DNA of 64,000 nt from Rhizobium bangladeshense (lineage in GTDB: Bacteria; Pseudomonadota; Alphaproteobacteria; Rhizobiales; Rhizobiaceae). Both the position numbers and the translations under genes were made by a program. The notes under the pieces are model-generated. The model ran no database searches and was not told the DNA's origin. It saw nothing but the letters and a program-made list of their open reading frames with translations. Shown here one piece after another: positions 28,780 through 37,841 of this stretch (positions are counted from its first letter, which is position 1; each line of letters starts with the position of its first letter). The stretch spans positions 313,001-377,000 of the forward strand of contig NZ_CP071612.1 in the NCBI RefSeq assembly GCF_017357245.1, in the 5' to 3' direction.

Positions 28780-29453
28780 GACAGGATCATCCGGTCGAGC
28801 GCGGCAAGAACGGGCGCCATGAAGCGGCGCACCGCCGCATCCGCCTGGTCGGGATCTCCGGTGTCGATCGCGTCGACGATGTCGACATGCGCCTGCATGT
28901 CTGGTTCGGGAATATCCTTGCCGAGCGTCGCCGCAATCGTATCGGCGATCGAGGCCGAGAAGAAATCGTAGATCTCGATCATCGCCCGATTGCCGGAAGC
29001 AGCAATGACGGCCCTGTGGAAGGCAAGGTCGCGTTCGATGAAGGCGGTTTCATCGACGCCGGCGTAACTGCCGCGTTCGTTCAGCAGTCGGCGGAGCTCG
29101 GCAACAGCCCCCGGCGTCTTTCGCATTGCCGTCAGTCTGGCAGCTTCGACATCGAGCGCGCAGCGCGCTTCGAACTGATCGCGCAGGCTGGCGCGCCGCG
29201 CCATCGTCAGCGGCCGGCCGGCATCGCTGGTCGAACGCACATAGGTGCCCGATCCCTGCCGGGTTTCGAGATAACCCTGGGCGACGAGGACCCGCACTGC
29301 TTCGCGCACCGTGCCGCGGCTGACGGAAAGCATGGCCGACAGTGAGGCCTCATTCGGCAACTTGTCGCCGACCGCCCAGCGTTTGCCGAGTATATCGCTG
29401 CGGATCGCCTCGATGGCCCCGTCGGCGAGGTTGGTTTTGCTGAGCGGCTGCAT
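28776..29453 (-). CDS. FadR/GntR-family transcriptional regulator
   Basis: This 225-residue protein has an N-terminal winged helix (IRSDILGKRWAVGDKLPNEASLSAMLSVSRGTVREAVRVLVAQGYLETRQGSGTYV) and a C-terminal all-helical FCD ligand domain (FIERDLAFHRAVIAASGNRAMIEIYDFF) with the His/Asp metal pocket residues typical of FCD. A 41-bp perfect palindrome abuts its start codon, implying autoregulation. The gene is the first of a two-gene operon with the MFS permease. Confidence 0.92.
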   Translation of the reverse strand: MQPLSKTNLADGAIEAIRSDILGKRWAVGDKLPNEASLSAMLSVSRGTVREAVRVLVAQGYLETRQGSGTYVRSTSDAGRPLTMARRASLRDQFEARCALDVEAARLTAMRKTPGAVAELRRLLNERGSYAGVDETAFIERDLAFHRAVIAASGNRAMIEIYDFFSASIADTIAATLGKDIPEPDMQAHVDIVDAIDTGDPDQADAAVRRFMAPVLAALDRMILS

Positions 29454-29494
29454 CTTCTACTCATAAAGTCATCTGATGACTTTATGAGTAGAAG
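29454..29494. promoter_or_regulatory. 41-bp perfect palindrome, candidate FadR-type operator
   Basis: Two 20-base arms (29454-29473 and 29475-29494) are exact reverse complements around a single T. The core GTCATCTGATGAC has the spacing of FadR-subfamily sites such as GGTCTGACC. The repeat starts directly next to the ATG of the regulator gene, replacing a normal ribosome-binding site (only GAGTAGAAG lies there), so bound regulator or an RNA hairpin would block translation initiation. Confidence 0.8.
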
Positions 29495-29530
29495 AATTCA
29501 AATCGACCGTCAACGTCGGAGATCAGGCAA

Positions 29531-29557
29531 TAAAAAGGGCCGCCTTGGCGACCCTTT
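29531..29557 (-). terminator. Rho-independent terminator of the small gene
   Basis: On the minus strand GGGTCGCC and GGCGGCCC pair (one G-U) around a two-base AA loop, with flanking AAA/TTT extending the stem, followed by TTTTTA. It lies about 60 bases past the stop of the 23-codon frame at 29616-29687. Confidence 0.75.
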
Positions 29558-29615
29558 CCATGAGTTTGGCCTCGAACTGGCCTGGACTGTCAAAGCAGCC
29601 CCAGGAAGGCGGGTC

Positions 29616-29687
29616 TTAGAGCGAGGGCTGCCTCGCTTTCATCACCACTTCCATGCCCAATACGAGGTCCGAAATCTCACTAGACAT
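29616..29687 (-). CDS. Putative 23-residue small protein
   Basis: The peptide begins MSSEISDLVLGMEVVMKARQ and ends three residues later. It is amphipathic to hydrophobic with a positively charged end. Support comes from its signals rather than homology. The sequence 5' of the ATG (29688-29702) reads AAGGAAGGTGATCC, an extended match to the 16S anti-Shine-Dalgarno. A promoter lies 38 bases further upstream and a terminator about 60 bases downstream. The predicted transcript is about 190 bases. I recognise no family; it could also be a dual-function small RNA. Confidence 0.5.
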   Translation of the reverse strand: MSSEISDLVLGMEVVMKARQPSL

Positions 29688-29724
29688 TGGATCACCTTCC
29701 TTTCGTTCTGTTGCTGATAGACCA

Positions 29725-29753
29725 AAGGTAGGACGATTCGTCCGAGATGCAAG
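29725..29753 (-). promoter_or_regulatory. Promoter with embedded palindrome for the small gene
   Basis: On the minus strand CTTGCA, 17 bases, TACCTT resembles the alphaproteobacterial housekeeping promoter. The spacer contains the inverted repeat GGACGA-A-TCGTCC (29731-29743), well placed for a repressor that would block RNA polymerase. Confidence 0.5.
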
Positions 29754-29955
29754 CAGAAATGCCCTTGATGTGAGGGTTCGATGAGTGCGAGGCATTCACA
29801 AATGAACACAGGCTTTAGCCTAATTTGAAGCCGGGATCCGTCACCAAACCGTCATGATCTGCTTGCAAATCGGCGGCGCGTTAAGCTGTTATTAGCCGTG
29901 GCGTTCGACAATTTAGAGCATGCCCGCCAATGCCGCGGGTTCCGGAGCAAAGAGC

Positions 29956-30768
29956 ATGTGTCGCTGGGCAGCCTATCGCGGAGATCCTCTGTACCTCGAG
30001 GAACTGGTATCTTCGCCCGCCCATTCGTTGATCGAGCAGTCCCATTGCGCCACCCGCGCCAAGACGGCGACCAATGGCGACGGCTTCGGCATCGCCTGGT
30101 ATGGCGACAGGCCCGAACCCGGCCGCTACCGCGACATCCTGCCGGCATGGTCCGATTGCAATCTGAAGAGCCTGGCGCGGCAGATTCGCTCGCCGCTCTT
30201 CCTCGCCCATGTCCGCGCCGCTACAGGCGGCGGTACGCGCCGCGACAATTGCCACCCCTTCACGCATGGCACTTGGTCGTTCATGCACAATGGCCAGATA
30301 TCCGGCTTCGAGCGCTTGCGCCGGCCGATGGAGGCGATGCTTGACGACGAACTGTTCAATGCCCGCAGCGGCACCACCGATTCCGAGCTGATGTTTCTGC
30401 TGGCGCTGCAGTTCGGCCTGCGCGAGGAGCCGATCGCTGCGATGGCTGAGATGGTCGGCTTCGTCGAAGACCTGGCCGAAAACACCATCGGCTCGATCCT
30501 GCTGCGCTTTACCGCTGCCTTCTCCGACGGCAAGTCGCTCTATGCGATCCGCTATGCTACGGATCGCAAGGCGCCGACGCTCTATGCTTCTCCTCTCGGA
30601 GCCGGCCATTGCCTCGTCTCCGAGCCGTTGAACGACGACGTCGATGCCTGGGCGGAAATTCCGGATGGCAGCGCCGTGATCGTCGGCAAGGCCGGCATCG
30701 AGGTTACCGATTTCCGGTCGGAGAAACGCAACACGGCAAAGCCGCAGCGCGTCGCTATATCAGCCTGA
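29956..30768 (+). CDS. Class II glutamine amidotransferase (YafJ-like)
   Basis: The product is 270 residues when begun at ATG 29956, which puts the nucleophile Cys directly after Met (MCRWAAYRGDPLYL). Other N-terminal-nucleophile motifs are NGDGFGIAWYG, LFLAHVRAATGG, NCHPFTHGTWSFMHNG and the substrate loop SGTTDSELMF. Stand-alone members of this family hydrolyse a gamma-glutamyl amide; their physiological substrate is mostly unknown. The frame reads upstream to 29920, but that start would bury the catalytic Cys. Its 3' end overlaps the coaBC 3' end by 14 bases. Confidence 0.9.
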   Translation: MCRWAAYRGDPLYLEELVSSPAHSLIEQSHCATRAKTATNGDGFGIAWYGDRPEPGRYRDILPAWSDCNLKSLARQIRSPLFLAHVRAATGGGTRRDNCHPFTHGTWSFMHNGQISGFERLRRPMEAMLDDELFNARSGTTDSELMFLLALQFGLREEPIAAMAEMVGFVEDLAENTIGSILLRFTAAFSDGKSLYAIRYATDRKAPTLYASPLGAGHCLVSEPLNDDVDAWAEIPDGSAVIVGKAGIEVTDFRSEKRNTAKPQRVAISA

Positions 30769-31969
30769 GCCGCTCGGCGATCAGCGCTGCCAGCCGTTCT
30801 GCAACCTCTTCCTTTGCCAGATCCGGCCACTGCTCGACGCCGTCGTGGCGGACCAGTTTCACGCTGTTACGGCTGCCGCCCATGATGCCGGTCGCAGGAG
30901 AGACGTCATTGGCGACGATCATATCGGCGCCCTTCCTCTCGAGCTTTGCCTTGGCATTGCTCTCGACGTCCTGGGTCTCGGCGGCAAATCCGATGACCAG
31001 CTTCGGCCGCATCGTGTGATGACCGACAGTCTTCAGGATGTCGGGGTTCTCGGTCAGCGCCAGTGTCGGAATGGATTCGCCCGGATGTTTTTTCAGCTTC
31101 TGATCGGCGGCCGAGGCCACGCGCCAGTCCGCCACCGCCGCCACCATCACGGCGACGTCGGCCGGCAGCGCCGCAAGCACGGCGTCGCGCATCTCCTCCG
31201 CCCGCTCTACATGCACGACGTTGACACCGATCGGATCGGGGATCGTTACCGGCCCCGATACGAGCGTCACATCGGCCCCCAGCTTGGCCAGTGCTGCGGC
31301 GATCGCATGTCCCTGCCGGCCGGAGGAGCGATTGGCGATATAGCGGACCGGATCGATCGGCTCGTGCGTCGGTCCCGACGTGACGATCGCCTTTCGCCCG
31401 GCAAGCGGCTTGCGCCGGCCGCCCTCGAACACAGCTTCCGCAGCAGCCACGATCTCCAGCGGTTCCGCCATCCGGCCGAGCCCGGCTTCCCCGCCTTCGG
31501 CCATTTCACCTGCCGTCGGCCCGATGAAATGGACGCCGTCCGCCCTGAGCGTCGCCGCGTTGCGTCGTGTCGCCGGATGCGCCCACATCCTGGGGTTCAT
31601 CGCCGGGGCGGCCAGCACCGGCTTGTCCGTCGCCAGCAGCACCGTCGAGGCGAGATCGTCGGCAAACCCGTTAGCCATCTTCGCCATCAGGTCGGCGCTG
31701 GCTGGGGCAATCAGCACGAGATCGCAGTCGCGCGCCAGCCTGATATGGCCGACATCCTGTTCGTCCTGCCGCGAAAAAAGATCGACAAAGACATGGTCCG
31801 CTGCCAGCGCGCCGACCGCAAGTGGCGTCACGAATTCCTGCGCACCCTTCGTCATGACCGGGCGCACGCTCGCCCCGCGCTCCCGCAGCCGGCGGATCAG
31901 ATCCAGGCTCTTATAGGCAGCGATGCCGCCCGAGATGATGAGGAGGATGCGTTTGCCGCTGAGAGCCAT
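30755..31969 (-). CDS. coaBC: Bifunctional phosphopantothenoylcysteine decarboxylase / phosphopantothenate-cysteine ligase
   Basis: This 404-residue protein has two domains. The CoaC flavoprotein half has GGIAAYKSLDLIRRLRERG, APASADLMAKMANG and the PAMNPRMW substrate motif. The CoaB half has VTSGPTHEPIDPVRYIANRSSGRQG, the K-K-H-P-G-E strand and the V-I-G-F-A-A-E-T motif. It makes 4'-phosphopantetheine from phosphopantothenate, cysteine and CTP on the coenzyme A pathway. The length is standard. It is convergent with the amidotransferase gene, overlapping by 14 bases. Confidence 0.96.
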   Translation of the reverse strand: MALSGKRILLIISGGIAAYKSLDLIRRLRERGASVRPVMTKGAQEFVTPLAVGALAADHVFVDLFSRQDEQDVGHIRLARDCDLVLIAPASADLMAKMANGFADDLASTVLLATDKPVLAAPAMNPRMWAHPATRRNAATLRADGVHFIGPTAGEMAEGGEAGLGRMAEPLEIVAAAEAVFEGGRRKPLAGRKAIVTSGPTHEPIDPVRYIANRSSGRQGHAIAAALAKLGADVTLVSGPVTIPDPIGVNVVHVERAEEMRDAVLAALPADVAVMVAAVADWRVASAADQKLKKHPGESIPTLALTENPDILKTVGHHTMRPKLVIGFAAETQDVESNAKAKLERKGADMIVANDVSPATGIMGGSRNSVKLVRHDGVEQWPDLAKEEVAERLAALIAERLRLI

Positions 31970-32066
31970 GGCTTTCTACCCGTCGCTTTTCTGATCGTTC
32001 TCGACCCTAAGCCTTTGGCAGAAAACATGCAATCGAGTACGGACGTTCCTGTTCGGACCTGCGAAG

Positions 32067-32948
32067 TCATTCATGAATGAGCAGGCTCATCAGGTTCTCG
32101 GTGACCGGCGAGCGATGCGTCTTCAGCATTGCCAGCGCCAGGCGCGCGACGGCCGGCGGTCCGTCGATCGGGGTATAAACAACTCCTTCGAGCCTGATCT
32201 GGGAAATGGAGGCCGGCACGATCGACACGCCGAGATCGGCCGCCACCAGATTGACCACGGATGAAATCTGCGGCGCCTCCTGCGCCACGGTCAGCTCGAA
32301 ACCCGCTTTGCGGCAGGCAAGCACCACGTCGTCGTAAAGGCTCAAGCCAACGAGGCGGGGAAAGAGGATGAAGGGTTCGTTCGCCAGCGCGGCAAGCGGC
32401 AGGCTCGAATGCCGGGCCAGCGGGTGGCTGGCGGGCAGGGCGATCACCATCGGCTCATCAGCCAGCCGCCGCAGCCTGATGCCGGCGGGATCGTCGAGGC
32501 CGGGGCGCATGAAGGTGGCGTCCAACTCGCCGCGTTCCAGCTTTTGCATCAGCGCCAGCGTATTCATCTCGGTCAGCGCCAGCCGCACCTCCGGCCAGCG
32601 CGCCCGGAAGCTGCGGATCGTCGTGCTGACGATGGGATTGAAGGCCGAGGAGGCGGTGAAGCCGAGCGACAGGCGCCCGGTCTCGCCGCGATTGGCCCTT
32701 TGGGCGGCAAGCTTCGCCTTCTCCGCTGCCGCCACGGCGGCCTTCGCCTCGCCGAGGAATGCCGTACCTGCCGCCGTCAACTCGGCGCCGTGCGGCACAC
32801 GGTGAAACAGCGCAGCACCTACTTCCGTCTCGAGGTCACGGATCTGCTGGCTGAGCGGCGGCTGCCCGATGCCGAGCTTGCCGGCGGCGCGGGTGAAATT
32901 GCCTTCCTCCGCCACCGCCAGGAAATATCTAAGGTGCCGCAACTCCAT
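32067..32948 (-). CDS. LysR-family transcriptional regulator
   Basis: This protein of about 293 residues starts MELRHLRYFLAVAEEGNFTRAAGKLGIGQPPLSQQIRDLE, the canonical LysR DNA-binding domain. The Met four codons upstream (32960) is less typical. The effector domain follows (LSLGFTASSAFNPIVSTTIRSFR, PFILFPR). The sequence is of the BenM/CatM-like, aromatic-responsive sort. It is divergent from an MFS gene across about 70 bases, and regulator and transporter are likely linked. Confidence 0.92.
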   Translation of the reverse strand: MELRHLRYFLAVAEEGNFTRAAGKLGIGQPPLSQQIRDLETEVGAALFHRVPHGAELTAAGTAFLGEAKAAVAAAEKAKLAAQRANRGETGRLSLGFTASSAFNPIVSTTIRSFRARWPEVRLALTEMNTLALMQKLERGELDATFMRPGLDDPAGIRLRRLADEPMVIALPASHPLARHSSLPLAALANEPFILFPRLVGLSLYDDVVLACRKAGFELTVAQEAPQISSVVNLVAADLGVSIVPASISQIRLEGVVYTPIDGPPAVARLALAMLKTHRSPVTENLMSLLIHE

Positions 32949-33020
32949 CACCATCTCCAAAACCTATCGAAATCGCCACTTCCATATATTGGACAAATGC
33001 AGGAGGGTTGACTAGATCGG

Positions 33021-34672
<1,652 letters not shown>

Positions 34673-34686
34673 CGTAACGCCTCACA

Positions 34687-36348
34687 TCAACCAAGGCGGA
34701 TATACGGCACGTCCTTCTTCGCCACTTCGTCCAGCGCCTCCTCGTACCCGGCATCGGCATAACGCATGACGCCGAGGGCTGTGTCGTTGGTCAGCGCATG
34801 GTCGAGTCGTTCATCGGCGGCTTCGGTGCCGTCGGCGACGACGGTGACGCCGCAACTCGTCATATAGCCGGCATATCCGCCGCCGCCGGAATGGACGACG
34901 ACGAGATCGGCCATCGACGAGCAGAGCATCATCGCATCGATCAGCGGCCAGTCGGCGATCGCGTCGGAGCCGTCCTTCATCCGCTCGGTCATGATATTGG
35001 GATGCGCCATGGCGCCGGCATCGAGATGGTCGCGGGAGAAGGCGACGGGGCCTTTCAGCTCGCCGCTCGCCACCAGCGCATTGACGCGGAGGGCAAGTGC
35101 GGTGCGTTCGCCGTGGCCGAGCCAGGCGATGCGCGCCGGAAGCCCCTCGAAGGGCACGTGCTCGCGTGCCAGCCGGATCCAGTTGGTGATGATCTTGTTG
35201 TCGGGAAACATCTCGAGCAGCAGATCATCGATGCGGGCGATATCGCTCTCTTCGCCCGAGAGCGCCATCCAGCGAAACGGCCCGATTGCCCGGGCAAACA
35301 GCGGCCGCAGATAGGCTTCGGTGAAGATCGGAATATCGAAGGCGTTGGCGACGCCGCCCTCGCGGGCCTGCGTGCGGATCAGGTTGCCGTTGTCGAAGAC
35401 TTCGGAACCCTTTTTCTGGAATTCCAGCATCGCGCTCACATGCTCGACGATCGACGCGCGGCTTGCCGCCATCAATTGCCCTTGGCCGTCATCACGCAAA
35501 CCCTTGACCTGGTCGAGGCTCATACCCTTCGGCACATAGCCATAGACAAGATCATGCGCCGAGGTCTGATCGGTGACGATGTCGGGCACAATGCCGCGGC
35601 GCGCGATCTCCGGATAGACCTCCGCCGCATTGCCGACGAGCCCGACGGACAGCGCCTGTTTGTCCTTCACCGCCGCATCGATCATTTCAAGGGCAGTATC
35701 GAGGTCGGGGGCGATCTCCTGGAGATAGCCGATCTGCTGGCGTTTGCGCGCCCGCTCGGGATCGATGTCGACGCAGAGGATCGCAGCACCCGCCATGCGG
35801 CCGGCGAGAGGCTGCGCCCCTCCCATGCCGCCGAGACCGGCGGTCAGCACGAACCGGCCATGGAGATCGCCGCCGAAGCGCCGTTCGGCGATGCGCATGA
35901 AAATCTCGTAAGTGCCCTGGATGACGCCCTGGCTGCCGATATATTGCCAGGCGCCGGCCGTCAGCCCGCCCCAGCAGATCAGCCCCTTGCGATGCAGCTC
36001 GTAGAACACTTCGGCCTTTGCCCATTGGCCGACGATGTTGCAGTTCGCCATGATGACGAGCGGCGCCTTGGCATGGGTGCGCACCAGCCCGATCGGCTTG
36101 CCGGACTGGATGAGCAACGTCTGATCCTCGTCCATTTCGGTCAGTGCCTTGACGATGCCCTTATGCGCCGACCAGTTGCGAGCGGCCTTGCCGAGCGCGG
36201 CATAGACGACGAGATTGTCGGGATCCTCGCCGACGGCGAGCACGTTCTCGAGGAGCCGCAGCAGCGCCTCCTGCCGCCAGCCCTTGGCGCGCAAGTCCGG
36301 CCCGCCGGGAATTGGAAATTTCGGATGGCGTGGATTGGCCTTCGGCAT
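34687..36348 (-). CDS. Urocanase-family hydratase, candidate thiourocanate hydratase
   Basis: This 553-residue protein is co-linear with HutU: NAD loop GLGGMGGAQ at 171-179, GKAARNW, YIGSQGVIQGTYE, VGNAAEVYPE, DQTSAHD and RDHLDAGAMAHPN. Two positions differ from true urocanases. The catalytic Cys in the ARICW motif is Ala408 (ARIAWLGHGER), and HHGGG near the end is HSGGG at 486-490. Published ergothioneine pathways use such a paralogue on thiourocanate. It starts at 36348 after GAGGAACCC and is the last gene of the operon. A routine hutU call is likely wrong, as no hutI or hutG is nearby. Confidence 0.8.
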   Translation of the reverse strand: MPKANPRHPKFPIPGGPDLRAKGWRQEALLRLLENVLAVGEDPDNLVVYAALGKAARNWSAHKGIVKALTEMDEDQTLLIQSGKPIGLVRTHAKAPLVIMANCNIVGQWAKAEVFYELHRKGLICWGGLTAGAWQYIGSQGVIQGTYEIFMRIAERRFGGDLHGRFVLTAGLGGMGGAQPLAGRMAGAAILCVDIDPERARKRQQIGYLQEIAPDLDTALEMIDAAVKDKQALSVGLVGNAAEVYPEIARRGIVPDIVTDQTSAHDLVYGYVPKGMSLDQVKGLRDDGQGQLMAASRASIVEHVSAMLEFQKKGSEVFDNGNLIRTQAREGGVANAFDIPIFTEAYLRPLFARAIGPFRWMALSGEESDIARIDDLLLEMFPDNKIITNWIRLAREHVPFEGLPARIAWLGHGERTALALRVNALVASGELKGPVAFSRDHLDAGAMAHPNIMTERMKDGSDAIADWPLIDAMMLCSSMADLVVVHSGGGGYAGYMTSCGVTVVADGTEAADERLDHALTNDTALGVMRYADAGYEEALDEVAKKDVPYIRLG

Positions 36349-36410
36349 CGTGGGTTCCTCGCTTTGTTCTCTGCTTTCACTTCTCCCGCTGGGGAGGAGA
36401 GGGAATGCTC

Positions 36411-36740
36411 TCATTTGTCCGGCAGCGATTCCACATAGGCAAGCGCGCCATCGAGCAGACGCCGTCTCAACGCATCGTCGCCATAAGCCTCGGCGGAGGC
36501 GCGCAGCCAGCCGTGCATGACTCGCGTGCCCATCAACATCTGGGTTACGCCCGGCAGCGCCAGCGCCCAGTCGTCATTGCCCTTGCCGAGACGGACGAGC
36601 ATGCCATCATTGCGCGCGCCGCAGAGGAGATTGCCGTTCAGCAGGAAGGCCCGGCCGCCGAACATGGATTTTTCGCTGAGGCCAGAACGATCGCCGAGTT
36701 CCTCACGCAGCAGTTCTTCGAGGCCCGGATCGCGCGCCAT
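36411..36740 (-). CDS. TfoX N-terminal-domain protein
   Basis: This 109-residue protein has the TfoX_N fold: LEELLREELGDRSGLSEKSMFGGRAFLLNGNLLCGARNDGMLVRLG. Stand-alone TfoX_N proteins are common and lack the competence role of full-length TfoX/Sxy. It starts 3 bases after the DUF917 stop, so it is certainly in the operon, but no step of the inferred pathway needs it. A chaperone-like or regulatory role is possible; there is no sequence evidence for either. Confidence 0.82.
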   Translation of the reverse strand: MARDPGLEELLREELGDRSGLSEKSMFGGRAFLLNGNLLCGARNDGMLVRLGKGNDDWALALPGVTQMLMGTRVMHGWLRASAEAYGDDALRRRLLDGALAYVESLPDK

Positions 36741-36743
36741 CGT

Positions 36744-37841
36744 TCAGGCCTTCGTTTCCAGTGCATAGCGGGCGATCTCGATTCCCATCGCCTTCTCGAC
36801 GACGGGATATACTGTCGGATCGAGCACGCTCGCCGACAGCGGAATGATGTCCATCGGTACATGCAGGATGAAGACGTGCATGCCTTCCCTGAGCTGGCCG
36901 ACGCTCAGCGGCTCGCCCTCAGGCGACAGCGTGGTGATCACGGCGGGGAAGGTCGCAAGCCGCCCGCCACCCGCGTCGTCGACCGCCATATATTCGTTCA
37001 TCACATGCAGCGTCACGGCTTTTTCGCCCGAGCCGACGGTGATCGTGCCTATGTCGAAGGCCTCCTTGGTGTAGACGACGTCCTTGCGGGCGATGACGCC
37101 TTCGGTGAGGATTTGTCCGCCCGTCGTCTTGCAAATCGCCTCGATGACGGCTGATCCGCCGCGCTTTTCCGCCGCGATGATGGCTTCCCCGAGCGCCAGT
37201 GCCATCGAGATGCCGCCGAGCGCCGCATGGCCGCGGACATAGGAAGCCCTGAGCGGATTGCGGCAGCTGGCGATGAAACCGCCCGATTGATCGGCGGCGG
37301 CGCGCAGCACCGGCGAGATCTTCGCCGTCGCCCCCTTCACCACGAGTTCGATATAACGGTTCTCGGCCCTGTTGCCGCCGACTGCGGTCTGGATCATCGG
37401 TTCGGGCGAAGCGGCCATGCCGATCGAGCCCATGTCGCCCGTCGGATGGGCGCGGATATCGCCGACGGCATCGACCACCTTGGTGCCGAGGATCGCCGAC
37501 GGCAACCAGCCGTTCAGCGTCGAGGATTTGCCGTTCTGGCCGATGATCAGCCCGGAAAGTTTCTCGCCCAGCGCCTCCTGCAGCAATTGCACCGCCTTCA
37601 CATAATCGACGCCCTGCATTTCCCAGGGCGTGGTGGAGGCCGGCGCGCCGATCGCGGCCGCCGTGGCGATCCAGTCGTCATCCTTCAACTCGTCGATCGA
37701 GACCAGTTCCGGTTTGCCGATGGTGACGGCCGCAAGCCCGAGCATCCGCCCATGATCGGCCCAGCCGCCGCCGCCGGCGGCATAGACGGAGCCGCCTTTG
37801 ACGGCCGCCTCGACGTCTTTCTCAACCAATATGCGTCCCAT
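36744..37841 (-). CDS. DUF917 (S-methyl-thiohydantoin desulfurase-like) protein, candidate thiohydantoin desulfurase
   Basis: This 365-residue member of the DUF917 family has VEAAVKGGSVYAAGGGGWADHGRMLG at the N-terminus, GAPASTTPWEMQGVDYVKAVQLL, then VVDAVGDIRAHPTGDMGSIGMA. From memory, Pfam now names the two halves of DUF917 after S-methyl-thiohydantoin desulfurase. In the reconstituted ergothioneine pathway a novel enzyme type removes sulfur from 2-thiohydantoin-5-propionate to give hydantoin-5-propionate. By elimination and family this gene would do that step, releasing sulfide. It overlaps the carbamoylase gene by 20 bases. Confidence 0.75.
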   Translation of the reverse strand: MGRILVEKDVEAAVKGGSVYAAGGGGWADHGRMLGLAAVTIGKPELVSIDELKDDDWIATAAAIGAPASTTPWEMQGVDYVKAVQLLQEALGEKLSGLIIGQNGKSSTLNGWLPSAILGTKVVDAVGDIRAHPTGDMGSIGMAASPEPMIQTAVGGNRAENRYIELVVKGATAKISPVLRAAADQSGGFIASCRNPLRASYVRGHAALGGISMALALGEAIIAAEKRGGSAVIEAICKTTGGQILTEGVIARKDVVYTKEAFDIGTITVGSGEKAVTLHVMNEYMAVDDAGGGRLATFPAVITTLSPEGEPLSVGQLREGMHVFILHVPMDIIPLSASVLDPTVYPVVEKAMGIEIARYALETKA

